Part shown: piece after piece, positions 1 through 11,492 of the stretch
Layout: each line of letters begins with the position of its first letter
How positions within the stretch are numbered: position 1 is the first letter of the stretch
Source of the DNA: Mariannaea sp. PMI_226
Lineage: Eukaryota; Ascomycota; Sordariomycetes; Hypocreales; Nectriaceae
NCBI GenBank assembly: GCA_024336345.1
Contig: JANFOG010000006.1
Location: forward strand, 558,001 to 622,000
Direction: 5' to 3'
DNA length: 64,000 nucleotides
Program-made: the position numbers and the translations under genes
The notes under the pieces: model-generated
The model's database searches: none
Told to the model about the DNA's origin: nothing
The model's input: the letters and a program-made list of their open reading frames with translations, nothing else

Positions 1-1327
1 GCAGGTATTATGCTAGGGATATCAAGGGTATGGAAAGATCTAGGAGAGTAAGCTACCTATGTAAGTAGGAGAAAAGAATATCGGAGAACAAGCGTGGTGA
101 AAGGTTTTTCAAAAGGCAAAAGAAAGAAGCGGTAAACTTCCAGTTAGGTTTAGATGACATCCTGCGCAGAGACAGGGGATCTGACCAACAGAAGGGGGGG
201 AGGGCAAATGCCAAGGGGAGGCAGTTCCTGTCCCAAAAATGAAATATACCATTGAGTTTTAATACCACAAAAGATACTGTCTTTCAATCTTAATAATTCT
301 ATTTTCACCCCTAATAGTAGGCTATCAGGATATACGTAGATGCGTAAGGAGAAACATCGAGTCAGACCTGGAACATCTGTATCATAAAACATATAAACAA
401 CACTCCAGATAAGAAGTGACATGGGATTAGATATATATTTATTTATTTATATATACATATATATCCACCTTTTTCTTTTCGTTTTGGGACAGTTTATTAC
501 CAATTGGACAAGCGCTGAAACTATCCATACAACAAGACCAGGGGCACACACCATGGCTTCATGAACAAACAGCCTCGCATCTGTGTAAGTCTCCTACCAA
601 CCCGTTGGGAAAAGAAAAAAAACTGTCGTCGATTGTCCGGGCCACCAAAGTATGAAAAAAAGGAATTGTGCCATCCTTGAGCAATACTCTTCCCCTTTAC
701 CACCTGCCCAGTCTTCTATGAGGAGCTAGTTGGCTGATGAAGAAGGGGAGAGAGTTAGTCATCCACAGCAGAGAAGGATCCCAGATACAGAAGAGGTGCC
801 TTAAGTTCGAAATATATATATAATAAAGATATTAACGACCCTAATGCACCTTGTATATGTATGCTAATAAGCCTTACAACCCTAAGCATCACGAGTCCTA
901 CCCCTCCTCGTCCCCAATCCTCGATATAAGAACCAAGCCCCAACGAATTTTGACAAAAGGGTAATAAAGCTTTATGCAATATGTAGCTATAGCAATAAAA
1001 AATTTCAACGCCAAAAAAAAAAAAAACGAAAGAAAGAAAGGAGAAAAAGAAAGAAAAAGAGCTGTTTGCCCAGCAAGCCCTCGCTTCGGCCTCTTCGTAA
1101 GCGTCGTGATAGTAACACAAACATTTGGTATCAAATAAATCGTACGAAAACATTTCAAGCCGCTCCCTGTCATGTCGGTATCGTCTGCGCCACGTGTACA
1201 CGTAACAAGAAAATCAAAGTCGCTAAATGAGGCCGTGATTACAGTCGCGCCACAAGGCCTGTCGTGTTGGACAGAGGTGGGTTTTGTCCATCTCTATGTC
1301 AAGCGACTTCTCGTGGGTGGGTTCCGT
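1..1327. other. Gene-free flank downstream of the PH-domain gene
   Basis: No reading frame here looks like a protein on either strand. The stretch is AT-rich, with an A-rich run near 1012-1030 followed by GAAA repeats, and an AT-only patch near 432-465. A CACGTG lies at 1191-1196. It probably holds the 3' untranslated region of the minus-strand gene that stops at 1328, plus spacer. Confidence 0.6.
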
Positions 1328-3353
1328 TCATAGAAAGCCGCTTTCATGGCCAATTATACCAACACTGTTTCGCCAGCCGCATTTTTTGTCGTTTTCATCC
1401 CGGTCTCGGTCCCAATCTCGTGGCGGCAGTCCGGTACCTCGCGGGTTCAGCGTACCACGGGGTACAGATGAGGGTTGGATGTCGATCTCGCTGCTTCCCC
1501 GGGAACTCCCCCCACTAGCGTTCGTCTGGACGAGCAGTAAGCTGCTGGTGCTCGATAGCCTTTTGGTAAACTCGGTAAAACTCAACCTTTTGACGCTGGA
1601 GGTAGAAACTCGCTTGTCCGCATTAGCTCTATTCGACCCATCTTCCGAAGTTTTGCTCGATACGATTTCCAAGTTAGCCATCGCGGTTGCTGCCGCTAAC
1701 TGAGGAGAGCTGTGCGTTCTCGAATTCGCTTGCGGGCGAGTCCTTGCATGGGCTGTGTGTGGCCGAACAGGGGCCATTTGGCTGGATGAGCTAACAGACT
1801 CCGTGCGGAGATTAGCGACCGGGGTCCTGGCGATTGGTGGTCTAACGGAGCTTTGAGGCTGATCGGACTCATGTCGGCCAGCAACGAACATGAGAGCACG
1901 CTGCGTTGTATGAGGGATTGATGGGCCACGTCGGTCTGGCACGTGTCCATATGCGTCCTCATCTGACACGTCGGAATCATCCTCATCCTCTTCATCTGAA
2001 CTCTCGGATGCTTCAAATGCGCTACGCATTGCTATTTGCTCTGCGCGCTCAGCGGCCTCCCTCTGTTTTCTTTTCTCGTCAGCCTCTCTCATCAAAACCT
2101 CGAATCGAGCCAACGAGCTCAAACCCTCCTCCCCTGGAACCTCTCGCTCTGATCCAGGGATGTATCGCATCTGGAATGCCCTGTCCAGGATCGTTTCCCG
2201 AGGCCCTGGGGGTGAACTAGCTTCCGTGTTTGTCATTGATGGCAGTGGGGTCTGTGAGCTAATACTGTCGCGGCCTCGAATAGGAGAGCTCATGGTCGAT
2301 GACCGTCCCTGCGCAGATGTCCAACCCTCAATGAATTCGCCGTGATACTCCCCTGTGGTATTGATGGGGGGTGGGAGATCCGTAGGTAGCACAGTGGTAT
2401 AGTGCTGGCCGGGAATCGGGTAAACAGTATTTTGGATTGGATAATTGGAGCTCGAAGGTGAGGAAACATCGCTCCGCTTCGAGCGCAAACTCAGTGATTC
2501 GGAACTGAAGGTACGGGGCCGTTCACGAGGCACTATGCCAGTGGACTGCGTGTTTGCGGAGCTCTTATGCTGGAGGGGGCGGGTGTCGGGTCGTCCAGAT
2601 TGATTGCCGCTTGTTGGGCGAGAAAAGTAGTCCGAGTTGTCACGGGATCGTGGCGCAAAAGGGTTGCTGAACTGGGGGGATATGGGGCTCTCAGGACTCA
2701 TGGGCAGCTTCTTGGAGAGAATAGTACGCGCCCATTCATGAAGACTCGGATGATGGTCGTCTGGAGGCGTACGAAACCACAATAATGTCCCACTGAATTC
2801 TTTGCTCGAGGATATCAACCCGGCAGCACGACTCGAGCGCCGCTTTCGCTCCTTATCGGATATCGTAACCATAAGAGTTGGAAGAACAGGGCCCTGCTTC
2901 CGGTGTGCAATCATCTGAACTTGGCAATCGGCTATGGAGCTGATGGGCCATTGTTGGTACGGTTCGGTATCCTCCTTGAGCGAGATTGTGTAAGCACATA
3001 CTGTGGGGGACGCATTAGGACCTTTAAGTACGAAATAGGCTCACCTTGTGCTTGTAGACGAAAAGGCAGCATTCATCGGTTGGTGCTTTTGTGAGTGGTT
3101 TGGGGACTACGCTGTTGTTACGGCTGCTCGACACAAGCTGTGAGTAGCTGGGGTTCGAGCTGCCCTGTGCGGCATTACGCCTGCCAACAACAACATATCG
3201 TGTCTGTACCATCAAACAATTTGCAGTTAGAAAACGGCCCTCATTTTCAGGTTCCGCTGGGTTGTAGTATACAGAACATACCTTCCAAACGGCCCGGCCA
3301 AGTATCTGACCTCGATCAGGTGGAACCATGAGCATCCCTTCAAGGTTGTCCAT
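1328..3353 (-). CDS. PH-like domain protein with disordered, serine-rich tail
   Basis: Three exons are read on the minus strand: 3353-3282, 3203-3045 and 2974-1328, giving 625 residues. Intron 1 runs from a GTATGT donor to a CAG acceptor. Intron 2 (GTGAGC...AAG) has a CTTAC branch-type sequence about 17 nt before the acceptor, and joining the exons keeps one frame. The start is the ATG at 3353; the frame opens further only through a TTG. Residues about 20-166 resemble a pleckstrin-homology fold: alternating beta-type segments (WKTRYVVVG, LFVYKHK, LPTLMVTI, GTLLWFRTP) ending in an amphipathic helix with WARTIL. The rest is Ser/Pro/Arg-rich and probably disordered, with a charged coiled coil at about 361-397 followed by an acidic DEED block. 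The specific family is not recognised. A membrane or cortex adaptor role would fit a PH domain, but that is inference. Confidence 0.72.
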
Positions 3354-3925
3354 TGTTGATATCGGGCTGAGATCGAATCGTCTCAAGGATGAAGAGAAGG
3401 CAGGAACTTAAGAAAAGGTGAGAGGGTGAAGGGGAGTAGGTGGTTCTAGTTGCCCATCAAAGTCGCATCATGGGAAGCACCTGATAGTTTTGATCAAGTA
3501 TAAGTGTGGGAGAAGTAACCACCACCGGGTGTGAGAAAAACGCCGGATTGTATGTATGTTGAATCGATCCTGGGCGCCAATCTTGAAATGTAATGGTGGC
3601 GGCACTCGAAACAGGACCGGAACCCGATGTTAGTGATGATGTATATGCAAACGCAAGGGGGGAGGTTCGAAGGCTGGGAAACAATTCGCAAGCTCTCATG
3701 GAGCGGTCAGTCGCAAGATGCCAAAAAAGGGTCTGTAAGAAGTCGGAAATGTCTCAGACAACAGAAAGACAAGAAGAGATGGATGTGGTGAAGATGAATG
3801 TCCAGCCGATTGAAATGGGGACGGGACGATGAGGGAGGCGAGGAAATTGGAGGTCCTAGGCCTAGTAGAGCGCGGCCAAGCCAGGGCTAGCACGAGGTTT
3901 GGGAGAACTGGCCCACTATATTTTC

Positions 3926-4016
3926 GGGGCAGTGGGCATGGAGGGGCCCTGGGGGGGGCGTCTCCTAGGGGAGGGGGGGGTCCCTGGGGGCGTGCGTGGG
4001 AGGGGCAATGTCAGTG
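3926..4016 (+). repeat. G-rich block with quadruplex-forming potential
   Basis: The plus strand carries at least six runs of three or more G within about 90 bases, including runs of eight G, separated by short loops, and it contains the palindrome GGGGCCCT. This meets the usual G3+N1-7 pattern for a G-quadruplex. It lies about 570 bp upstream of the start of the minus-strand PH gene, so on its template side. Confidence 0.7.
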
Positions 4017-5468
4017 GGGATAATTACAATGAGGGTGCAGCGGGTGGGCAGGCGCCTAAGGAGTCTGATCCGGGTCAACAATGGGAAAACAAGTAAGGCC
4101 AAGGTAAGGAAGGTATGGAGCAAGCCCAGAGAGCTTACGTACTTCGTCTGTTTGGATACCTACTACCTCAGGTGCCTTAGCTAGGTAGTCAGTAGCTGTA
4201 GCAACTCTCAGGTCCGGTGCTTCTGGGAACTAAATAGATGTGCTTAGTACGGAGGAGAACGCGCGCCGCTAAGGCAGGTACAGTACTCTGTACTCGCGTC
4301 CGTTGGAAAGGCACATAGCATGGAGAGGACTACCTAAGTTGCTAAGGTACCTACTGGCTCCTGAACTCTGCAGAAAGGTAAAAGGACTACGCACTACTGT
4401 GTAGTGTACGTATAGCATTGGAAGTTACCCAAGGTCGGATGTTGTTGCCCGGGCCTCCCCTTATTAGTCTCTTTCGGCAAGCCTGGGTGCCGTTGGTAGA
4501 AAGAGGCGAAATTAAAACTCGAACAAGAAAGGAAGGGAAGTCGAAGGACGAATCTGCCGCTACATAGTAGGATCGACACAAGTAAAGGTACGGAGCACTT
4601 CAGTATGGTAATGCTTGTGGGCTTCTGGTCGTGAAATACAACCAACCCAAGGTACCTTGATCAATAAGGTACTTTGTTGGTCGGTTCCCTCTTGAGGTGA
4701 CGAAGCCCTCTACTAAAGATCACATTTGTTTTTGAGACCAAAAGCAGAGTTTTTCTCCGTTAGGGACCTAATGTAAGGCACCTTGGCATGGTGCGCTTTG
4801 GTATGTGAACTAAAATAAGGAGCTTTCGAAATACCCTCAAGACATCTCTTTCATTTATTGACTTGGCCTGCGCTGCTGGCCGATAGGTTTGCGCGGCGTA
4901 CGGATTAGAATGTGTAGCATTGTATCCCTGTATCTAGGAACAGTACATATACTTTGCGTGCCTAAATTGAACGGGATATGTCTGTCACTAACCGAGATGC
5001 GCACATCCCCCCTCAAGGCTGCCCCAAGGAAATCAGCCAGAAGCACGACTCGACCCTCTCCGCCACCCCAACCCTTGCAATGAATCCATCAAGTTGCCCT
5101 TCCAGGCAAAGCGAGCCTCTAGGATAAACAAGGCATGGGGTCAATCAGGCAATGACCTCTCAGCGCCCACCGAAACGCACAGAGCCCGGCTGTGTCTGTC
5201 CTGATTCCATTGCCTCAGTGGTCTGTACGTCCCGGGAAAACGTATAGACGTGCAGAGTGCAGAGTGCAGTCTGTGCATGCGCCACACCAGCCCTGATCCA
5301 TGAATGCCACGCTTTTCCCCAGCCAAGGAGACTTCTCTTTTCGTCTGGTCATCTCCCTGCTTGCGTCAAGTAAACTCAATACGAAAGATTGGCGTCTTTC
5401 TCAGCGTAAACTTGCTTATTCATACATAGTAATTATTGGCCGATTTGTGTGATCTGGGGAGCGAGTAA

Positions 5469-5488
5469 GCGAGCGAGCGAGCGAGCGA
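5469..5488 (+). repeat. (GAGC)n tetranucleotide microsatellite
   Basis: Four perfect GAGC units with partial units at both ends lie in gene-free DNA. Confidence 0.85.
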
Positions 5489-7893
5489 AACTCATTCTGC
5501 AAACAAGAAGCCAGGGTCGTTGCCTCATCTGCCATCGTTCCATCTCGTCAATTGCCTGTTTTCCTTCTCCCAGCCTTACACCCTACCTCATGTAGGTACT
5601 GCAGGTATCTTTCTTGCCAGTTGTTGTTGGAGGAGAAATAGAGAGCGACTCTGCCGCTTTGACGAGGCATACCGATGTACTCGAGAGATACAGGAAGCAG
5701 AGCATATGTGCTCCAGGTGAAGAAGTAACCTCCGGGTATCTGGTGGCCCCTCTCCGCGGGTAATACCCATGCCTCACGGGCCAGGACGCACCTGCTGACA
5801 GGGAACACGACTCAGGTGCCGCTGGAGCTCTTGCAGGATGCTTCCCACAGACGAAGTTCTCTTCGACTATCCGCACATCTCTCTTATGCAGAGTAATCTA
5901 CTGTAGACGGGATAGGGTACAGTAATTGGTAATTTGAGACACATGTCCACCCCAGCTCCGTCCTCGACTCGGCCAGTATCCATATACTGTGTACAGGACT
6001 ACTTACCATTGCTTACCGGCTACAGACAATCTAGCAGAGCATGCAGAAATCGGGGAACAAACAAGAAAAGTGAAGGGGAGTCCCCCCCCCCTTCTTCCCC
6101 CCGGACCAGAGCAACCGACTAAACTGAATGAATGGACAATCGCATCAAACAAAACAGCTTGCGGCAGGTTTCATTCATTCATCCATCCTTCTAAGAAAAT
6201 TACTGCACAAAGCGTCTCACAAAACTGTCTTCTGGTCTGCGCTTGGCCTCGCCGGGATGGTGACAGCGGAAGAATAGCTCAGTTACATAGTACATCGTAC
6301 TTCAGCGCGGAATTGTCTTTCCCCCCCTTGTTTGGGTGTTCGTCCCAACTTTCTGGATGATTGATGGAACCAAGGTCTATCCACTGCCTCTCAAGTTTCA
6401 GACTCGGGCTCTTCGGCTTGACAAGCTCCGGGTCTCTGGACAGCCTAACTCCCTAGCACAACATGGTGGGCATCCCCTTGTACGTCGCTATGGGCGTCGT
6501 GCCCTGTCCTGGGAAACGAGAGCATGGGTTATTGCTGCTACCCCTGTTCGCTTCCCCTTGCACCCAGCATTGCATCGCAGCACCTTGTGCAACAGAGTCT
6601 CCTCGGGAGATGTAGCCAGCAAGCATACATAGAATGCACAAAGTCCCGAGATGCGCATCATGATCTAGCTGTACCGTGTACCCTCCGTTCCAATTGGTAA
6701 TAATTCTCAACCCCTGGCCGCCCGATGACCGCAACATGGATCGCTTCCTCACCTCACATGCAAGGGAAAAGGAGGCAGATATCCTGTAATAATTCATCAT
6801 CCACCGTAAATAAAGGAGGCAGCAAGGGAAACCGCAACTTCACAGGTTCATATGGCAACCAGATTCGAAATGTAACTTGGACGGCCACCGCTCACTAAGA
6901 GGTTTCAGTATAACTCATCCACAGGCACTTGAACTCGAATCGCTGTCTTCAGTCATAGTTCGCTTCGGGCGTAGTGACAGACCCATCCAAAATCAGAACC
7001 CAAGAGAGGCCATCCTATAATGAAAACCTGGGATAAACTGACCTTGACAGAGCGATTATGGGTTAGACTACTTTTGATCTTTTCTATGCTTACAATTGTC
7101 AACAAACATACGTCTTTCCCCTAGGGGCGTTGCGTGGAACAAACAAGGTTCGTTGCTGATTTGTTTCAAATTTCTCGAAACTTGGTCATCATCGTCGGTG
7201 TCCTTTTGCGGTTACGGAGTACATCTCATCTCGCCCATTTTCGTTGGCCTACGAACTTCGCATCCACATTGGGATCACATTCAGCCCCATGGCCTGCTCC
7301 ACGACCTGTTCCCCGGGAATATGTTCAGAGTAACCACCAAGAAAACTGCATAGTACTATGGGACGGTGGAATTGTTCACTCCAGTCCGCCCCTATTCGCC
7401 AATCGCTATTCGAATATTCAGGATTCTAGCGTTCTCACGTTGTGGTTTGAAGTGGTGTTGACCAATGTGTTGCCAACCATAGCCCTTCCTTTTCATTCAT
7501 GGTTTTACCTAGCATGCCAATTCCTTCGGCTCACATCTGCATCTGCATCTGCACGCTTCAGGCGCGACTATGCCTGTGTGTTTGATGATGTCGACCTGGC
7601 AGCTCAGACCGCCGCTTCAGGAGAAGGAGTGACGATCGGGAACAAATGAAAAAAACGGGCTCCAGGTGTCTACCAGTTGACGATCTTCATCTTTTACGGC
7701 AACCCCTGCCGCCACGGCCCTTTCCGCCAATCGCGGACAACTAACCTGTCATCTCGTAACCATTGTCAACTGTCCTCATTACGAAAGGGCTATTATCTGT
7801 TAGTGAGATTTAAGGGCGTCAGGTTCTAGATTCCCGAGGCATCCTTGCAATACAAACGTCTCACGATATCACGACGCATTCGTGTTGTTGATA

Positions 7894-7910
7894 TTGTTGT
7901 TGTTGTTGTT
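7894..7910 (+). repeat. (TTG)n microsatellite
   Basis: Five TTG units plus a partial one, outside any recognised gene. Confidence 0.8.
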
Positions 7911-9383
7911 CTGCCTTACCCTATTGCTTACAGAATATCTCCCTACCAGGTAGAACCTTGTTGAGCTCACGTTAAAGATGCAGAGTCTTGGTGCAATCGC
8001 CCAGCATCGCATCCTTGCAGAAAATGCGTGGCATGTAAACCTTAAAAGTCCGCGATGCGAATGGCCATAGCTTGAGAAGACTTCGTCGCATCACTCCTCT
8101 CCATAGCACCAACGTCGTCATGCTAATAAAACATGATCATCATAAGGAGGGGGAGTATTGAGACCAGGTGTGATTGGAGGGCCCAGATCTCTGAATCTCT
8201 GGCAAAATGTCTATTGGTCAGGATGTCTACTAACCATATCAACATCGGACGAGAGCCGCCTTGGACGGGAACTGGTGAGACTCGCGTATAGAGAATCCAG
8301 CAACCCCGGACTACTTAATTTGTGTCCATACCAGCCAGTAGCTGTCAATACGATACGCTGTCGAATCAATGACCTGGTTTCTTGGGTCAGATATAATGGG
8401 TGACTGAAGGTCATTTACTCAGACAATAGCCCCCCATTGTCACCATTCGCCATGGCGTCGTGGACGCTCATCAATACAGCCGCACCTAGAGTATGATTAG
8501 AAGAGCGCAAGATCGCCTGTTGCCAGGGCTGAATCGTCGTCGTGTTCTAGTGCAACGATGACGGGGGACGTTGTCCAAGTCGGTTAAACCTCACCCGCAA
8601 GATCAAGACGTCAACCAACTTGGCGGAGGTAGTTCTCGTGAGTGAATCCATTACAAGGGACAAAAGCCAAACTACAGAAGGACCTTCGTCTTTGCCACAG
8701 CCACCAACTGAAGCGGCTGACGAAGTAGACAGGTTTGACAGGATCATTACCATACCCGGATCGAGCCCCGTTCGCCTACGAAACGCAACCTGAGACAAGG
8801 ATGCAAACTAAGATGGAAGGCTCACCAGAATCCTACTGTACGTGCTCTCGTGGTGTTGTTTTTCTGGGTGTCTTCCCCAGAGGCTCTGTGCATGGAGAAT
8901 TTCTTGCCATTCAAAAGGATCAATGTATTTGATTAGCCGAGCATTGTCCTTGGTACGACACTTGAGCACATTTACCTCACAACTTTCTGTAACTGGTGGC
9001 GTACGCTCGGACAGTCCGTGAGGACAAACAAAGAAAGCAGATCAGTCATTTTGCTTTTTCCCTCGCCGAGTCTGAGTCTATCTCTTTCTAATTGCTGACA
9101 CTAGGTCGATCCGTCTGGGGAGAGAGATTCATCGATTGGCCGTTGATTGGATTGGGGACATGGCGCTATGCCTCTCAAGCCCTCCCTTTTGAGTATGTAT
9201 ATCCCAAAACCCTGAGGCTGGATGACAGAGGCCGTGACTCCGGATCATCGGTCACCAATGGCGCCGAGACATGTATGCCGCACCATCGGTCTACACCAGT
9301 CCTCGCATTTCCTATAAACGAACGAAGTGTCCGATCTTCAACTTGCCTATGACCTTCTTGAGCGAGCTCTGTTCCAGGGCCAG

Positions 9384-9418
9384 TTTTTTTTTTCTTTCCT
9401 TTTTTTTTTTTTTTTTTC
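9384..9418 (+). repeat. Poly-T/C tract
   Basis: Ten T, then TTC-type interruptions, then seventeen T in a row. This is either a homopolymer slippage site or a promoter-type pyrimidine tract; no gene downstream could be recognised. Confidence 0.8.
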
Positions 9419-10935
9419 TGTCTCAATCCTCCATCCAGGGTCGTTTGATACTGGCACGCTAGGAACGACGGTTTCGCCACATAGGAATTGGGGGGAGAGA
9501 AAGTTTCTGTTAAAGAACAGAAGGGCATAAGACTTTACCCGCCAAACGCTACTACGTACTACCCATGGTGTAAATGAAGGTGGCTGTTGATTCCCATTGC
9601 ACTATGTAGTGAGGCAGCTTGTTCAACAGGACTTCAATTCTCTCGCAGGTACGGAGTGCAGGTCGTGTATATTATAACTATAGTCTGGTGTTCATCATGA
9701 TTTGAACGCAATGGGCGCACATAGTTGACGATATATCAACATGTCATGTACTGTGTTTTGTGACCTACTGTAGTTTAGATGAAGCAGACACCAAAAACAA
9801 CAACGAAAACATGTAACTTAGGACCCTGATTCCAGCTCAAAGTTGGCCATGCAAACGCAGAGACGGAGGGGGGGCGGGTTCTAGAAGTCTCACCCTCTAC
9901 CGCAGTATCTGCAGATAGAGAATCGGAGTGCTTAGGTACAGGATCCGTTTGGGGGGGGGGGTATGGGCATGTTGACACGGCGGTACAGCAGCCCGTTGGT
10001 TTGCCACTCCAAAAACCGGCTTCGGCCGTTATGTGGCCCCAAGCGGTCCGTTCCATCGCCGATTTTCCTCTTTTTGTATGTATTCCGTCCAACCCTGCCG
10101 GGGGATTCGCGTTGCCTACACCAGAAAAAAAAAAACGATAGTTGCGGTCGCTCCGGTGGGCTTTCAAAGGGTGGAATAGATTCCTCCTTTACCCGGCGGT
10201 CCCCACGGCCATCAACCGCGCGCACATGCCACGTTTTTTTTCTTCTTCTTCCTCTTTGTCCCCTTTTGCTCACCCACACCACCCCTTGGTTACCTGTGCT
10301 TGGGCTCAGCTAGTGACGGGCCTCCGTTTTGGAAGGAAGAAATTCAAAAAGTCCGTTGGGCTTGACATGACTCTTCCTTCATTTTAGTCTTTGCTTGTTT
10401 GTGTTTGTTTTTTTCCACCGCGGCTCAACTAAACACCACCTGCTTACACTCCGGTCCTCAGCTTGGTCACTAGCTCGAGAGTTGGAGGAGGTAAATGGGA
10501 GTGAGATGGGATGGGATCGGGGTGGGAAGAATACTCCTTTTGGCATTTCACTCTTGAACACCAGCACGGCATGGCACGTGGGCGGGAACGAATTGGGTGC
10601 TATCAGATCGTGATACTGCAAACAGAGTACTGTGTAGTAAACTTACGTTATTATTAGTCCTCCTCCGTATATACCACATGTGCGTAACTTACAGACGATA
10701 GCCGGTCCGGTAGTACTGTATGGAATTGCGCAAGTGACTCCATAGTACAGCAAGTAGCTAATAAGGCCGCTTTGTCCTGTCGTGCACTGATGGCGTGCCG
10801 CCCTGTACTTCATCTAACCATGGCCCGCATGTCCCCCTCCCCCCCGTCTTCCCCCCTCAAGCCTCCGAGGCCCCCGTCCTGTCATTGCATCGGATCATGC
10901 AGGTACGGAGTGTGCAGGCTCCGCATGCAACCCTT

Positions 10936-10949
10936 GGGGGGGGGGGGGG
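10936..10949 (+). repeat. Homopolymer run of 14 G
   Basis: An uninterrupted G14 run is followed by AAGGGG. It is prone to assembly length error. Confidence 0.85.
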
Positions 10950-11122
10950 AAGGGGACCAGTTCCCCCTTCAACTCACCGGCGACAGGAGCAGGGTTTCCC
11001 GGCATCGATCGAATGAAGCATAAGCTTCTGACACTGCTCCTCTTCCTCCACCTCCGAGGAAAGATAGAGAAAAGAGGCTTTTTTTCGTTAGAGAAAAGGG
11101 GGGAGGGGGGGTATACACAGAG

Positions 11123-11127
<5 letters not shown>

Positions 11128-11156
<29 letters not shown>
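11128..11156 (+). repeat. (GA)14 dinucleotide microsatellite
   Basis: A perfect GA repeat of 29 nt sits within a longer purine-rich stretch (11100-11180). Confidence 0.9.
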
Positions 11157-11160
<4 letters not shown>

Positions 11161-11436
11161 AGATCGCGAGAGTAACAAAAGAATGCGGACATTGTTCTTT
11201 CGTTCGGCCGGGAAGCAAAACTTAGCTTTCCTTAGGGTGATCTACAGGAACTAAGTCAAAACAAAAAGTGTCGACCTGCCCAACTCGGGCGGCCAAGAGA
11301 TGTCGGCTCCAACTCTATCTTGAGAGCGTCCTCCTCCATCTTTCTATTCGACCGACTTTCTAGCGCCTGTAGCGCCCTCTCAGCACTCAAATCCAAAGAG
11401 TCGAAAAGGCTTCGAATGAGGTGGGGGGGGAGGGGA

Positions 11437-11492
11437 GTGTGAGTGTGAGTGTGAGTGTGTGAGTGGGAGTGGTAGTGGTAGTGGGTGGGTGG
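11437..11492 (+). repeat. GTGTGA / GTAGTG imperfect repeat
   Basis: Repeated GTGTGA units grade into GTAGTG and GGTGGGT units. They follow directly on a run of eight G. Confidence 0.8.

Noticed and set aside
1284..1703. 139-codon plus-strand frame over the PH-domain gene
   Set aside because: Antisense shadow of the serine-rich tail of the real minus-strand gene.
7134..7649. 171-codon plus-strand frame
   Set aside because: Composition is that of random sequence, there is no family resemblance, and TCTGCA repeats near its end create the apparent length.
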